The notes: generated by a model not told the origin, from the letters alone. Counted from the first letter of the stretch, positions 43,899 through 52,985 are shown. The stretch is DNA of 64,000 nucleotides from Kineothrix alysoides (GCF_000732725.1 NZ_JPNB01000001.1:2046001-2110000); one strand, 5' to 3'. Numbers and translations are program-made.

Positions 43899-44519
43899 TT
43901 GAAACAGTTTTTTCAAATCGCTGCGTCTATTCACATTTTTCTTTTCATATATAATTCCTACAACCTTTTTAACATAATTATAGGAATAGGATAATTCTTC
44001 TCCAATCTCCTGATTCGTGTAGCCCAGCACGATCAGACGCAATACTTTCTTTTCCGTATCATTCAAATCATCGGAAATACGCCGGAACTTTTCCTCGTCA
44101 ATTCCTCCCTCTCTGCCTGTATTTACGTTTTGAAGCCACCTCTTGCTATTCTCCAGGTGTATCTTCAACCGTGCCAGCAATACCTCCCCGACAAAAGGCT
44201 TTCGTATGTAATCCACGCCCCCGCAGGACAGTCCTGTAAGTTCAGCCTCCGTTCTCGTTACACCTGTCAGGAATATTACCGGCACATCCTTTGTTTTTTC
44301 CTGCCTGTGCAGTTCCTGACAAGTATCGAAGCCGCTCAGACACGGCATATCCACATCCAGTAAAATAATATCCGGCTCATAGTCCGTCTGCAGCAGCTGC
44401 AGAGCCGCCTGACCGGATTTAACACAGCTGACCGCATAATCCTTTCTAAGCAGCTCTCCGGTCATCTTTAGCAGCACCGGATCATCATCTACAATTAAAA
44501 CAGAATACTTATCGGCCAT
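43896..44519 (-). CDS. LuxR-type response regulator
   Basis: A 207-residue regulator. The receiver domain has VLIVDDDPVLL, the phosphoacceptor Asp in IILLDVDMPCLSG, Thr in VIFLTGVTR and Lys in YIRKPF. The C-terminal DNA-binding region, LNDTEKKVLRLIVLGYTNQEIGEELSYSYNYVKKVVGIIYEKKNV, is of the LuxR/NarL type. MADKYS is taken as start since GGAGGGG lies six to seven bases before it. It overlaps the histidine kinase gene by 11 bp and lies just upstream of the type VII genes, its likely targets. Confidence 0.88.
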   Translation of the reverse strand: MADKYSVLIVDDDPVLLKMTGELLRKDYAVSCVKSGQAALQLLQTDYEPDIILLDVDMPCLSGFDTCQELHRQEKTKDVPVIFLTGVTRTEAELTGLSCGGVDYIRKPFVGEVLLARLKIHLENSKRWLQNVNTGREGGIDEEKFRRISDDLNDTEKKVLRLIVLGYTNQEIGEELSYSYNYVKKVVGIIYEKKNVNRRSDLKKLFQ

Positions 44520-46932
44520 TATCATCCCCTCCTAGCATAGTGGAAAGAATACGCTTCGCCTGTTCAAACTCCACTTCCTCCACCAGTTCCCATACTTCCT
44601 TCAGCCGCGCGGTAATTTCCGGATCCTGTGCTTCGGCAATCAGATGATCCAATGCTTCCAGCGCGTCCGGATGCCGGTGATGATCGAGCAGCTTCATCAA
44701 ACCCTCCAGATTAGAAAGATTGGAACTGTGCGCCTCAGCCGTCTCCGGCATTAACTCCTCCAAGCGTCCGTTAAGCAAATCCAAACCTTCCCTTGCTCGC
44801 GACCACTCATAATAAAGTAAGGGCAGAACAGCTTCCATGTGCCTGTTATCTTTTTCCGCACATAAGCGTTCCAGTTTGGCGGCCGTATCCGAAAGGTCGT
44901 TAGCACCGACTGCCTTTGCCTTGCTCTTAAGAGAGTGCACACAATATTTCATGTTTTCCCAGCCCCCTTCGGCGGAAAAGCTTCTTATTTCTTCTTTTGC
45001 AGAACTGTAGTTTTCAATAAAAAACTGGGCCAGCTTTCCATACTGCCTCATATCTCCGCCCAAATAGTGAAGTCCATCTTCCAATCTGATTCCGTATGGC
45101 GGAAGTTCCAAAGCAAGCTTATTTTTCAAATCGGCAGGAAACGCTTCTCTTTCGCTTGCTTTATTTTCGGTTACCAGTTCCTTTGGCAGCAATTCCCGCA
45201 GAACACTCTCTATCTCATTCCACATGATTGGTTTGGATAAATATCTGCAAAAGCCGGCCTCCAATAGCTTTTCCCTGACACCCGATATTACATTGGCAGT
45301 GAGAGCCACCACCGGAGTATGAAAACCGGGCAGCTCAAGGAGCTGCCCAAGTGTCTCCATCCCATCCATTTCCGGCATCATATAATCCATGAAAATCATA
45401 TCATATCGCATGTGCTTTGCCTCTTCAAGAGCTTTCGCGCCGCTGTTTACGGTATCCACTCTAAGCATCGTACGTGAAAGCAGCGATCGGATGACCTGCA
45501 GATTTTCCTTACTGTCATCTACCACCAGAATAGAAGCATCCGGTGCAATAAAGCTATGCGTTTCCTTCTCCAGCTCTCCCGCAGCCCGGCGTTTCTGTTT
45601 GCAGATTGGAGTAGAATCCGCTATCCTTTGGGGGATTTTGGCTGAGAAAGTACTTCCTTTTCCCCATTTACTCTCCACATGAATGCATCCATCCATTAAC
45701 TGCATCAGTTCCCTTGCAATGGTTAGCCCCAGCCCGGTACCCTCTACCCCATGATTCACAGACATATCCACTCTGGTAAAAGCATCGAACAGAACAGGGA
45801 TATCGTCCTCCTTAATGCCAATACCCGTATCGGAAACAGATATACACAGGAACATTTTATCCTCCTGCTCCCCCGGACGTCCGGATACGCGCAGTACCAC
45901 GTCTCCGTGCTTCGTGTACTTAGCGGCATTGCTCAAAAAATTAGCTGCCACCTGCTTAATGTGAATCCAGTCTCCTGTCAGCATACTGGGCAATGCTTCA
46001 TCAACCTCCGTCCAAAAGGCAAGCCCATTGCGTCCGGCAAGCTCTGTACCGATCACGGAAAGCTCTTCAATCAAGCTTGCCGTCTGATAGCTTTCCTCCA
46101 CCACCTCGAGCTTCCCTGCTTCTATCTTGGATACATCCAGAATATTGTTGATCAAAAGGAGTAATGTTTTACCCGCATTCTGTATATTTCTTCCATATTC
46201 CCTGATTTGCCTGGAATCGCTCTCCCGCAGAACCATCTCATTCATACCGAGCATCACATTGATAGGTGTGCGGATCTCATGACTCATATTGGCAAGAAAA
46301 TTACTCTTTGCCTCACTTAGATGCAGAGCCTTCTCTTTTCCCGCCTCCAGCTCCCGCTGCTGTTGTTTATACATGCCAAATTGCTGATACATGGTTGCAC
46401 CTAAGATAAGACTGACCGCCCAAAATCCAGTCATTACTTCCAAAAGCTTATAAAACTCCGTATCAATATCCGAAACACTATCCGGGAAAAAATAGGCAAG
46501 CAGACAAAGCCCTGTATAATATATAAGTTCCGCTCCTGCAATGAGGATCGCCTGTTTCCCCTCAAGCATATATATGGTAAATACAATTGCCAAAATGTAG
46601 AAAAACGGCATAGCTCCATGATAGCCGCCTCCTACCATAAAGATAAAAGTAAAACAGAAAAAAAAGACTGCCATAATGGCAATGATGTAGCATAGCTGAT
46701 ATTTTCCGCTTTTAGAAGCATAGCACATAAGCGTATAGGCAACAAACGCCGCCGTAAGGCTGACCAGAAAACTAACTAAGCCTTCACTGTTCACAATACT
46801 TGCCATGGCGGAAATAAAACTGACTATGATACCTGCTATCGCCAATACATTAAACATCCGTACGCGAACGTCCAGTTCCCTGCTGAAAAACTTATCAAGA
46901 AAGTTCCTTTTATTTGTCATATTTATACCCAT
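44509..46932 (-). CDS. Hybrid sensor histidine kinase with receiver and Hpt domains
   Basis: An 807-residue membrane sensor. About six membrane segments fill residues 20-190, with no extracellular sensor domain of size. Then come a HisKA domain (NFLANMSHEIRTPINVMLG, phosphoacceptor His), an HATPase (FLSNAAKYTKHGD; GTGLGLTIARELM), a receiver (ILVVDDSKENL; MIFMDYMMPEMDG) and a C-terminal Hpt domain (YCVHSLKSKAKAVGANDL). The layout implies a His-Asp-His relay to the overlapping response regulator. Start choice is uncertain: a TTG at 47019 with AGGAA upstream would add 29 residues. Confidence 0.88.
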   Translation of the reverse strand: MGINMTNKRNFLDKFFSRELDVRVRMFNVLAIAGIIVSFISAMASIVNSEGLVSFLVSLTAAFVAYTLMCYASKSGKYQLCYIIAIMAVFFFCFTFIFMVGGGYHGAMPFFYILAIVFTIYMLEGKQAILIAGAELIYYTGLCLLAYFFPDSVSDIDTEFYKLLEVMTGFWAVSLILGATMYQQFGMYKQQQRELEAGKEKALHLSEAKSNFLANMSHEIRTPINVMLGMNEMVLRESDSRQIREYGRNIQNAGKTLLLLINNILDVSKIEAGKLEVVEESYQTASLIEELSVIGTELAGRNGLAFWTEVDEALPSMLTGDWIHIKQVAANFLSNAAKYTKHGDVVLRVSGRPGEQEDKMFLCISVSDTGIGIKEDDIPVLFDAFTRVDMSVNHGVEGTGLGLTIARELMQLMDGCIHVESKWGKGSTFSAKIPQRIADSTPICKQKRRAAGELEKETHSFIAPDASILVVDDSKENLQVIRSLLSRTMLRVDTVNSGAKALEEAKHMRYDMIFMDYMMPEMDGMETLGQLLELPGFHTPVVALTANVISGVREKLLEAGFCRYLSKPIMWNEIESVLRELLPKELVTENKASEREAFPADLKNKLALELPPYGIRLEDGLHYLGGDMRQYGKLAQFFIENYSSAKEEIRSFSAEGGWENMKYCVHSLKSKAKAVGANDLSDTAAKLERLCAEKDNRHMEAVLPLLYYEWSRAREGLDLLNGRLEELMPETAEAHSSNLSNLEGLMKLLDHHRHPDALEALDHLIAEAQDPEITARLKEVWELVEEVEFEQAKRILSTMLGGDDNGR

Positions 46933-47066
46933 ACCTGTATCCACTTTAGAAAACTCAAAATCAATGGTTGAAAAGATTCTGTCTATTCTTACATTATCAT
47001 TGTCATTATGATATTTCAATAAAAATTCCTATTAATAATATATTATGATACCACATGACTATGAAA

Positions 47067-47105
47067 GCCAATTAACGTACCTATATCATGGAAACGTTAA
47101 TCGGC
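47067..47105 (-). terminator. Hairpin between DUF3021 and histidine kinase genes
   Basis: GCCAATTAACGT and ACGTTAATCGGC pair with one mismatch around a 15-base loop. On the minus strand it is followed by TTTCAT. It is probably a terminator isolating the LytTR/DUF3021 unit from the kinase. Confidence 0.5.
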
Positions 47106-47111
47106 TCTTCT

Positions 47112-47552
47112 CTACTTACCGTTCTTATGCTCTTTTTTTCTTTCCTGAAGCCGCGCATTCAGTTGCTTTGCCAGTTGCAGATCCTTTCGAAAGCCGATGA
47201 AGCGTACCATCATGTATACACCCAATATTACCAGCAATAAAACGGCGCCTTCCATCACTCCCTGAAACATCCCCGCCTGATAGGCCGCCGTTAGCAGTAC
47301 AATTTCCAGCAAAAGTATTTGAACAGTCTGGCGCACCAGCAATTGCTTCTCCGTCAGTTCCTTTCTGGAATAAAATACCAGCATCGTAAGGTCACCCAGC
47401 AAGGCATAAACAAGCATCCATGTGAAATAGCCCAGCCCAAACGTCTCATCGGGATAAAATATGGTGCAGAAAACCAGTGTACCGAACATAGATCCTCCAT
47501 ATATGACGGCATACAGCGATATCATTTTTTTCATTAATATTCCTAAATCCAT
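47112..47552 (-). CDS. DUF3021-family membrane protein
   Basis: A 146-residue protein with four hydrophobic segments (about 12-32, 42-60, 75-92 and 98-118) and a charged C-terminal tail (LQERKKEHKNGK). DUF3021 proteins are encoded next to LytTR regulators across Firmicutes and are thought to modulate them at the membrane. AGGAGG precedes the start. The LytTR gene lies 10 bp upstream on the same strand. A second such pair is at 57416-58269. Confidence 0.8.
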   Translation of the reverse strand: MDLGILMKKMISLYAVIYGGSMFGTLVFCTIFYPDETFGLGYFTWMLVYALLGDLTMLVFYSRKELTEKQLLVRQTVQILLLEIVLLTAAYQAGMFQGVMEGAVLLLVILGVYMMVRFIGFRKDLQLAKQLNARLQERKKEHKNGK

Positions 47553-47562
47553 TCAGCACCTC

Positions 47563-48000
47563 CTACATTCCTAAAAGCTTCTTCAAGTCGTTCACATACT
47601 GTCTCGATACCATCACCGTTTCCTGATTACCAAGCACCACCTCAAATCTTCCGCTCAAGGAAGGCCTGATAAAATCTATCTTGTCCGAATTAAGGACAAC
47701 GGACTTGGATGCCCGGAAAAATCTCGTTCCCGCACAGAGCTCCTCGAACTCATAGAGCTTTAGTTTGGATTCATACACCTTATTCTCGCAATAAAAAAAG
47801 GACTTGTTATCCACCACCTCGAAGTAGTAAATTTCATGGAAGTGCAGCCTGTGTATTTCCTCTCCCGAGATTCCGGTCAGGCTGCTTTGCTGTGCCTTGA
47901 GCTTTTGGACAAGATTTAACATATCCTCATCTATTTCATGGCATCGAATAATTACCTCTTCCTCTTCTTCTGCCGAAATCTCTTTTATCGATACCTTCAA
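47563..48000 (-). CDS. LytTR-type DNA-binding regulator
   Basis: A 145-residue regulator without a receiver domain. The N-terminal part is acidic (ISAEEEEEVIIRCHEID). The LytTR domain spans about residues 45-145 (EEIHRLHFHEIYYFEVVDNKSFFYCENKVYESKLKLYEFEEL; RFFRASKSVVLNSDKIDFIRPSLSGRFEVVLGNQETVMVSRQYVNDLKKLLG). The start is TTG at 47998-48000 with GAGGG upstream. It is paired with the DUF3021 gene downstream and likely controls its own operon. Confidence 0.85.
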   Translation of the reverse strand: MKVSIKEISAEEEEEVIIRCHEIDEDMLNLVQKLKAQQSSLTGISGEEIHRLHFHEIYYFEVVDNKSFFYCENKVYESKLKLYEFEELCAGTRFFRASKSVVLNSDKIDFIRPSLSGRFEVVLGNQETVMVSRQYVNDLKKLLGM

Positions 48001-48386
48001 GCCGTCACCCTCTTTCCTTAAGTTTCATAGGATGCCCGATTACGATTCACAAATTCTTCATCCCATTATCTTCTATATCCTCTTTTTCCAACACCGTCAT
48101 AGGTAAATAAAACGGAAAAATATATACCTTGTCCGCCAGCGGCCAAAGTATGTTTATGCACACTCGCTCTGCTCGGTGCAGTATAATGTTGTTAAGATAT
48201 TATACTTACATCATAATTATGCCTCCATAATCAGTCAAGCGATTTTGCAATATACCATTTCACTTTAAACAATTCCCCATAGAGTGCGAAACCCCGGAAG
48301 GCCGTCAAGGCTCGCATTATCATTTGCTTTCTTCTTCCCTTTTTACTATAATACAACTAAATAAAAAACAGGAGCCGTACGGAATA
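48001..48386. other. Gene-free stretch with repeat B copy 2
   Basis: No gene is evident. It contains repeat B (48123-48206), the upstream region of the TTG-start LytTR gene and the upstream region of the pentapeptide protein gene. Confidence 0.6.
48123..48206. repeat. Repeat B, copy 2
   Basis: It matches 14934-15018 almost base for base: TTGTCCGC/GCGGCCAA stem with one change, identical GCACACTCGCTCTGCTCGG segment, and GTATAAT/ATTATAC arms. Changes fall in the loops and once in each stem. Confidence 0.7.
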
Positions 48387-48971
48387 ATGGACGAGAAATA
48401 TTATGAAAATCAACGATTCGAAAATATAAAGATGTCTGAGGAGACGCTGGAAGGCTATGAGTTTTATGACTGCGAATTCATAAACTGCACTCTTGAAGAA
48501 TGCACCCTAGAAAAATGCCACTTTATGGGATGTAAATTCCATGGGTGCACTATCATAAGCCTTCAGGCGGAATATACTCAGATGAAAAATGGGGAATTCA
48601 CAGGATGCAATCTGGTGGGCATTCACTGGACGGAAGTTTTACCCGTCGGGAAAATCGCCGATCCTATTCATAAGCTGACCGATTGCCTTTTGAAGTACAA
48701 TACTTTTATCAATATGAACTTTATGAAGTTTAACTTTTCCGGAAACATCATACAAGATTCGGCATTCGACGAATGCAACTTAAAAGAAAGCGACTTTAAA
48801 GGATGTAAACTGAACGCGACCCAGTTTTCCAAATGCGATATGCAAAAAGCCGATTTCCGCGAAGCGGCAGGATATTTAATAGACATTTCCTCAAATAAAA
48901 TGAGAGAGGCGAAATTCTCGTTTCCCGAAGTTTTGAGTTTGCTGAATGAGCTGGGAATAGAGGTAAGTTAA
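48387..48971 (+). CDS. Pentapeptide-repeat protein
   Basis: A 194-residue protein built of pentapeptide repeats with A(D/N)LXX-like spacing: YEFYDCEFINCTLEECTLEKCHFMGCKFHGCTI, then NFSGNIIQDSAFDECNLKESDFKGCKLNATQFSKCDMQKADFREA. These form a right-handed quadrilateral helix. Many repeats carry Cys at the outward position, which is unusual. The family includes gyrase-protecting Qnr proteins, but nothing here shows that role. Transcribed alone; a GGAG motif lies upstream. Confidence 0.85.
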   Translation: MDEKYYENQRFENIKMSEETLEGYEFYDCEFINCTLEECTLEKCHFMGCKFHGCTIISLQAEYTQMKNGEFTGCNLVGIHWTEVLPVGKIADPIHKLTDCLLKYNTFINMNFMKFNFSGNIIQDSAFDECNLKESDFKGCKLNATQFSKCDMQKADFREAAGYLIDISSNKMREAKFSFPEVLSLLNELGIEVS

Positions 48972-48988
48972 TTTATTTTTATATTCCC

Positions 48989-49050
48989 TTGACTTCTTGA
49001 ACATTGTTCAGTATCATTTATATTGAACAATGTTTTATACTGTGTTCAAT
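48989..49050 (+). promoter_or_regulatory. Promoter with two palindromic operators for the TetR gene
   Basis: -35 TTGACT (48989-48994), a 17-bp spacer and -10 TATCAT (49012-49017). TGAACATTGTTCA, a 13-bp palindrome (48998-49010), fills the spacer. A second site with arms ATTGAACA/TGTTCAAT lies downstream (49022-49050). These fit autoregulation by the TetR protein encoded at 49094. Confidence 0.65.
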
Positions 49051-49093
49051 ATAAATGATTTTGGGCGGACAAACAGAAAGGTTGGAAATTCAT

Positions 49094-49690
49094 ATGAAAA
49101 ATTCCTCCGACATAAAAGAATCTATCATAACCGCTGCCACCGGGCTGATTCAGCAAAGCAGCGGAAATATTTCAGAAATTACCACTCGTGCCATTGCCGG
49201 GAAAGCGAATGTAGGTATCGGATTGATCAATTATCACTTCCAAAGCAAGGACAATTTGATTACCATATGTGTTCAGCGAATCATTCAGCAAGTGATCCTG
49301 AGCTTTTCGATGGAAGGAAAAACTTATACAGACGATAAAGAGCGCCTGACCGACTGGGCTGTTCATGTATTTGATTTTCTTTTCGAAAATCCTGCCATAT
49401 CCCGGATTTCCATACTGGGAGACTTGTCGGATTATCGGTCCGATTGCAATTCGGTAAAGACACAGAAAGGCTTTATGTTCGCTCTGGATGATAAAGTGCC
49501 GGAAGCTGACAAACAAATGCTGTCATTTATTCTTACTGCTGCTATGCAAACGGCATTCTTAAGCAGGCAGATAACGAAAGAACTGTTAGGATATGATTTG
49601 GATCACGCATCACACAGAAAGGTTTTTATTACGAAATTGGTAAAAGTGTTGTTTAATGAAGCAAAAAAAGAAGAAGGAGATCTCATATGA
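49094..49690 (+). CDS. TetR-family regulator
   Basis: A 198-residue regulator with N-terminal DNA-binding domain SSDIKESIITAATGLIQQSSGNISEITTRAIAGKANVGIGLINYHFQSKDNLI, then a helical ligand domain. The start at 49094 follows AAAGG. It overlaps the membrane-protein gene downstream by four bases, which suggests the pair is coexpressed and that the membrane protein is under this repressor. The operators at 48998-49050 support autoregulation. Confidence 0.87.
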   Translation: MKNSSDIKESIITAATGLIQQSSGNISEITTRAIAGKANVGIGLINYHFQSKDNLITICVQRIIQQVILSFSMEGKTYTDDKERLTDWAVHVFDFLFENPAISRISILGDLSDYRSDCNSVKTQKGFMFALDDKVPEADKQMLSFILTAAMQTAFLSRQITKELLGYDLDHASHRKVFITKLVKVLFNEAKKEEGDLI

Positions 49691-50295
49691 ATAAAAAAAT
49701 TGGTATTTGTGCCGCTGCGGTTAACTTGCTCTCAGTAATTGGTTTTCTCGTTTCCATGCTGGTATCCTCTCCTTACGCAAGCTATTTTACAAGTATAGGC
49801 ATCGCCTTTAGCTTTGTTGCAATGATTTCTGTCTTTGCCTATTATGCAGAAGAAACTGCAAAGGCGGCAGGCTTTGCAGCGGCTGCCTTCGGCGGGATGT
49901 ATGCCCTTTGCAATTCCATCGTTTATTTCATACAGCTCACCAGCGTTCGAAGCGGCAAGCTGACAGGGCAGGCTGCGGTTTTATTGGACTTTAGCCACTT
50001 TGATATGATGTTCAATCTGGATATGCTCGGTTATTGCCTTATGGCTGTTTCTACCTTTTTTGCCGGCTTAACAATTCAGGCGAAAGATCTTGCTGAAAAA
50101 TGGCTGAAATGGCTGTTGATCATTCACGGCGTATTTGCCGTCACCTGCTTTATCGTACCTCTTCTCGGTTTATTCGATACGGCTGTAAAAGGAAGCGATG
50201 CCACAGGCACTTTTATATTAGTATTCTGGTGCGTTTATTTTGCTCCGATAAGCGCCTTATCTATTCGGTTCTTTTTAAAAAGAGGCAATGCATGA
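49687..50295 (+). CDS. Six-segment membrane protein coupled to TetR
   Basis: A 202-residue integral membrane protein with about six hydrophobic segments (for example ICAAAVNLLSVIGFLVSMLV, SIGIAFSFVAMISVFAYY, AAAFGGMYALCNSIVYFI, LDMLGYCLMAVSTFFAGL, LIIHGVFAVTCFIVPLLG). It has no recognised transport motif; I assign no function. The four-base overlap with the TetR gene indicates an induced or self-limiting unit. Confidence 0.65.
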   Translation: MNKKIGICAAAVNLLSVIGFLVSMLVSSPYASYFTSIGIAFSFVAMISVFAYYAEETAKAAGFAAAAFGGMYALCNSIVYFIQLTSVRSGKLTGQAAVLLDFSHFDMMFNLDMLGYCLMAVSTFFAGLTIQAKDLAEKWLKWLLIIHGVFAVTCFIVPLLGLFDTAVKGSDATGTFILVFWCVYFAPISALSIRFFLKRGNA

Positions 50296-50343
50296 AAATA
50301 TTTGCAAAAATAAGTATAGGAGATTATATAAATGCGGGCGCAT

Positions 50344-51015
50344 TTATATAATGCTCCCGCCGTGAAAATAACATTCATATATTTTTACACCTTCATACAG
50401 TATTTCCTCATACCCTTGATACCAATCAAAAACGCCCGCTGTCCTGCAATGGTAGGTATAGGCACCGGATTGGAACAGGGACGGTCCCCTATAGGGCATA
50501 TCACGAGGCACCGCCATTAAAGCTTCCTTGAGAAAGTCACCGCTGAAATGCTCGCCGGTCACGCGTCCGCAATAATTCATACACCAAATCGGTACGCCGC
50601 CTTTCCATACGGCCTCTTCTCCGCCAAAGCGCTCCCCGCCTAAATAGGTATCATAATAATACAGCTCCCCCTCCTCGTATTCCAAATCATGGGAGCATTT
50701 CCTCGACGCATCCAGCTCTTCTCCATGTCCGGCATAACAAGCCCTTTTCGCTCTGATCAAAAACCCGGCAATGTCTTCTTTTTCCCCATCCCTCTCTTCT
50801 ATTCGCAAGTTACAGTCATCGGTATCCTTGATAAGTCTATCGAGGGATATGGAATACAGCTCGCCGAGCTGCACCAGCTTGTCTATATCGGGATAGAACT
50901 TTCCGGCCTCCCACTTTCCCACCGCCTGTCTTGAAACGCCTATCAAATCAGCCAGTTCTTCCTGGGACAATCCTTTGTTCTTTCTCAACAACTGCAATTT
51001 CTCCGCCATATTCAT
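50344..51015 (-). CDS. XRE-family regulator with DUF5680 domain
   Basis: A 223-residue regulator. Residues 5-65 are a Cro/C1 helix-turn-helix (LQLLRKNKGLSQEELADLIGVSRQAVGKWEAGKFYPDIDKLVQLGELYSISLD). The C-terminal domain, FLIRAKRACYAGHGEELDASRKCSHDLEYEEGELYYYDTYLGGERFGGEEAVWKGGVPIWCMNYCGRVTGE, matches DUF5680, found in Firmicutes proteins of unknown role. The start MNMAEKL is chosen from the GGAGG spacing, with 51024 as the longer alternative. It is probably monocistronic. Confidence 0.85.
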   Translation of the reverse strand: MNMAEKLQLLRKNKGLSQEELADLIGVSRQAVGKWEAGKFYPDIDKLVQLGELYSISLDRLIKDTDDCNLRIEERDGEKEDIAGFLIRAKRACYAGHGEELDASRKCSHDLEYEEGELYYYDTYLGGERFGGEEAVWKGGVPIWCMNYCGRVTGEHFSGDFLKEALMAVPRDMPYRGPSLFQSGAYTYHCRTAGVFDWYQGYEEILYEGVKIYECYFHGGSII

Positions 51016-51024
51016 CTCTTTCAT

Positions 51025-51357
51025 CCTCCTTCAAAATTTCATGCTTTCTCAAACATAAGCAGACAGAAAACTCTTTTCTCTATCCAATCCTATGATAGCA
51101 TATGAAACTTCTCTCCTCTACCAACCGGTTATATACAAAAAGGCAACCTTAAGTTGCCCCGCGTCTCTATATCCGGTTCATCCGCCTGCATCCGACCATT
51201 CATCCATTCATCCATTCATCCATTCATCCATTCATCCATTCATCCAAACAGCAATTTTATACAATACACTCTATCCGAATAAGAGTATCTTTATTACATT
51301 AAAGTTTATGCCTGCATTAACAAAACGGCAGATAATGAGAAAGGATTGATTATTATT
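51025..51357. other. Divergent intergenic region with tandem octamers
   Basis: It carries the promoter region of the XRE gene and the upstream region of the cupin gene, with the ATTCATCC array at 51198-51245. No gene is supported; a frame running through the octamers is composed of the repeat itself. Confidence 0.5.
51198..51245. repeat. Tandem octamer ATTCATCC, six perfect units
   Basis: Six exact copies of an 8-bp unit in a row, flanked by partial units. They lie 113 bp before the cupin start and 183 bp from the XRE start. Unit length is not a multiple of three and the array is between promoters, so slippage could change spacing of regulatory elements. Confidence 0.85.
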
Positions 51358-51750
51358 ATGGAACATGAAAAAACCTTCGAACAATTCAACAAAGGAAAAC
51401 TGTGTCTTGCTTCTGATACCCGCAGCTTCTCCAATATTCCCTGGTCAAAGCACCCGGTCTTCGACGGAGTGGAATTAAAGCATATCGTCACCTCCGCCGA
51501 TACCGGAAACAGGTTCAGCTATCATTTAGTAAAAATTGCACCTAATAAAAAAATCGGGCTGCACATTCATAAAACACAATTGGAAACCCACGAAGTCATA
51601 GAAGGAAAAGGAGTTTGCCTGAATGACAGCAGGGAAATTCCCTATGAACCCGGCGTGCTTACCATTCTGGAGGCGGGAAGCGAGCATGAGGTGACTGCCG
51701 GAGAATCCGGACTATATCTCTTCGCCAAGTTCATTCCCCCCCTTTGCTGA
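51358..51750 (+). CDS. Cupin-domain protein
   Basis: A 130-residue single-domain cupin. [75 protein letters not shown] shows the cupin motif 1 pattern HIHKTQLETHEVIEG and motif 2 PGVLTILEAGSEHEVTA, so a metal site may form from His residues. Similar proteins bind sugars or small aromatics. The start at 51358 follows GAGAAAGGA. Its last 39 bases overlap the convergent AraC gene. Confidence 0.8.
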   Translation: MEHEKTFEQFNKGKLCLASDTRSFSNIPWSKHPVFDGVELKHIVTSADTGNRFSYHLVKIAPNKKIGLHIHKTQLETHEVIEGKGVCLNDSREIPYEPGVLTILEAGSEHEVTAGESGLYLFAKFIPPLC

Positions 51751-52407
51751 ACCGTCCCCGGCGAAACAATCGGGATTGCAATTTGCATGCACGCTGGCGG
51801 CTTTATACTCCATAGGCGTTATTCCCAGCCAATATTTAAATTGCTTATTAAAGTGGCTCTGATCGTAAAAGCCTGCGTCAAAAGCCACCGCTGCCGGCGG
51901 ACACCCATTTTCCAGCAAACGCTGTGCCTTCCTTATGCGCCTTTGCATAAGGAAGCGGTGCGGCGTCAATCCGACCGTCTCCTTGAATACCCTTATAAAG
52001 TGATACTCGCTCATAAAGACTTCTTTCGCCAGCTCCTCTATGGTTATCTCCTGCTCCGGATTTTCCCTGATTCGCCTTTCCAAATCATAAAATAAAGATT
52101 TCTCTCCCGCATTTTTATCAACACCCTTCTCCAAAAACTTCTTGTCGATACATACGGTTAATAGCTCATGCTCTTTTTCCGATTTCAAGGAATGGAGTTC
52201 GTAGGGAGGAAAAGCAAAACACATCCCCTTCGTATAGGTTCCGTTTTTTCCTTTTCTGCTTACCATAACTTCTCCGTCTAAAACAATTCCCACAGTATAA
52301 ATGGAAGTATGATTATGAGGCGGATAGTAAAGCTCTTTCCCCCTTCTGTAAATGAACTCCATTCCATCCAAACGATAATAATAAATCTTTCTATCAAAAC
52401 TGCTCAT
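51712..52407 (-). CDS. AraC-family regulator
   Basis: A 231-residue regulator. The N-terminal part is a cupin-like AraC sensing domain ([36 protein letters not shown]). The C-terminal two-HTH domain is [80 protein letters not shown]. It overlaps the GNAT gene upstream by 14 bp and converges with the cupin gene. Its target is unknown. Confidence 0.85.
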
Positions 52408-52927
52408 AATCTTCTTTTCCCATGATATAAATGTTATCTCCCTGCTTCTTTCCGTCATAGCTGGTAAAGCCTTCCGGAATATACCTTAAAAAGCGGAAGC
52501 CGAGCTTTTGTATTACGCGCTTCGACTGCATATTATCCGAAAAATGGGCGACTGCAAGCCGGGTAACATTCATTTTCTCAAATGCATAGGTGACAGCCGC
52601 TTTTGCCGCTTCTGCCGCGATTTGCCGTCCCCAATATTCTTCCGACAACACATATCCCAGCTCCGCATCATAAGAAATCCCGTGCCTCTTAGTGCGGTGA
52701 AGTCCGACCGAGCCTATAACGGCATGATTCTCCTTCCATTCAATCGCCCATGTATCATCATTTTTCCGAAACATATTTATAATCTGCACGGACTCTTCTA
52801 TATTTTCATGCGGTTTCCATCCTGCCATCGGCCCGACCTTATCTCCTGATGCGTATGTATATAGATCTTCGGCGTCAGCGTCAGACCACTCCCTCAAAAT
52901 TAATCGTTCCGTCTCCAAACGTTCCAT
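52394..52927 (-). CDS. GNAT-family N-acetyltransferase (RimJ/RimL-like)
   Basis: A 177-residue acetyltransferase. Start [22 protein letters not shown] is typical of the RimJ/RimL and SpeG-like group. [69 protein letters not shown] gives the acetyl-CoA P-loop region (GRQIAAEA in place of the usual RGxGxG/A) and the beta5-alpha4 block. Substrate is unknown. It overlaps the AraC gene at its 3-prime end. Confidence 0.88.
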
Positions 52928-52985
52928 AATAGTCCTCCATGTTTTCGACGCCTGCGAATTTGGGTGAGGGCAGATAGCATCCCTG

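Noticed and set aside
51198-51245. Octamer array as CRISPR or coding repeat
   Set aside because: Eight-base units without spacers; frames through it are interrupted and have no start signal.
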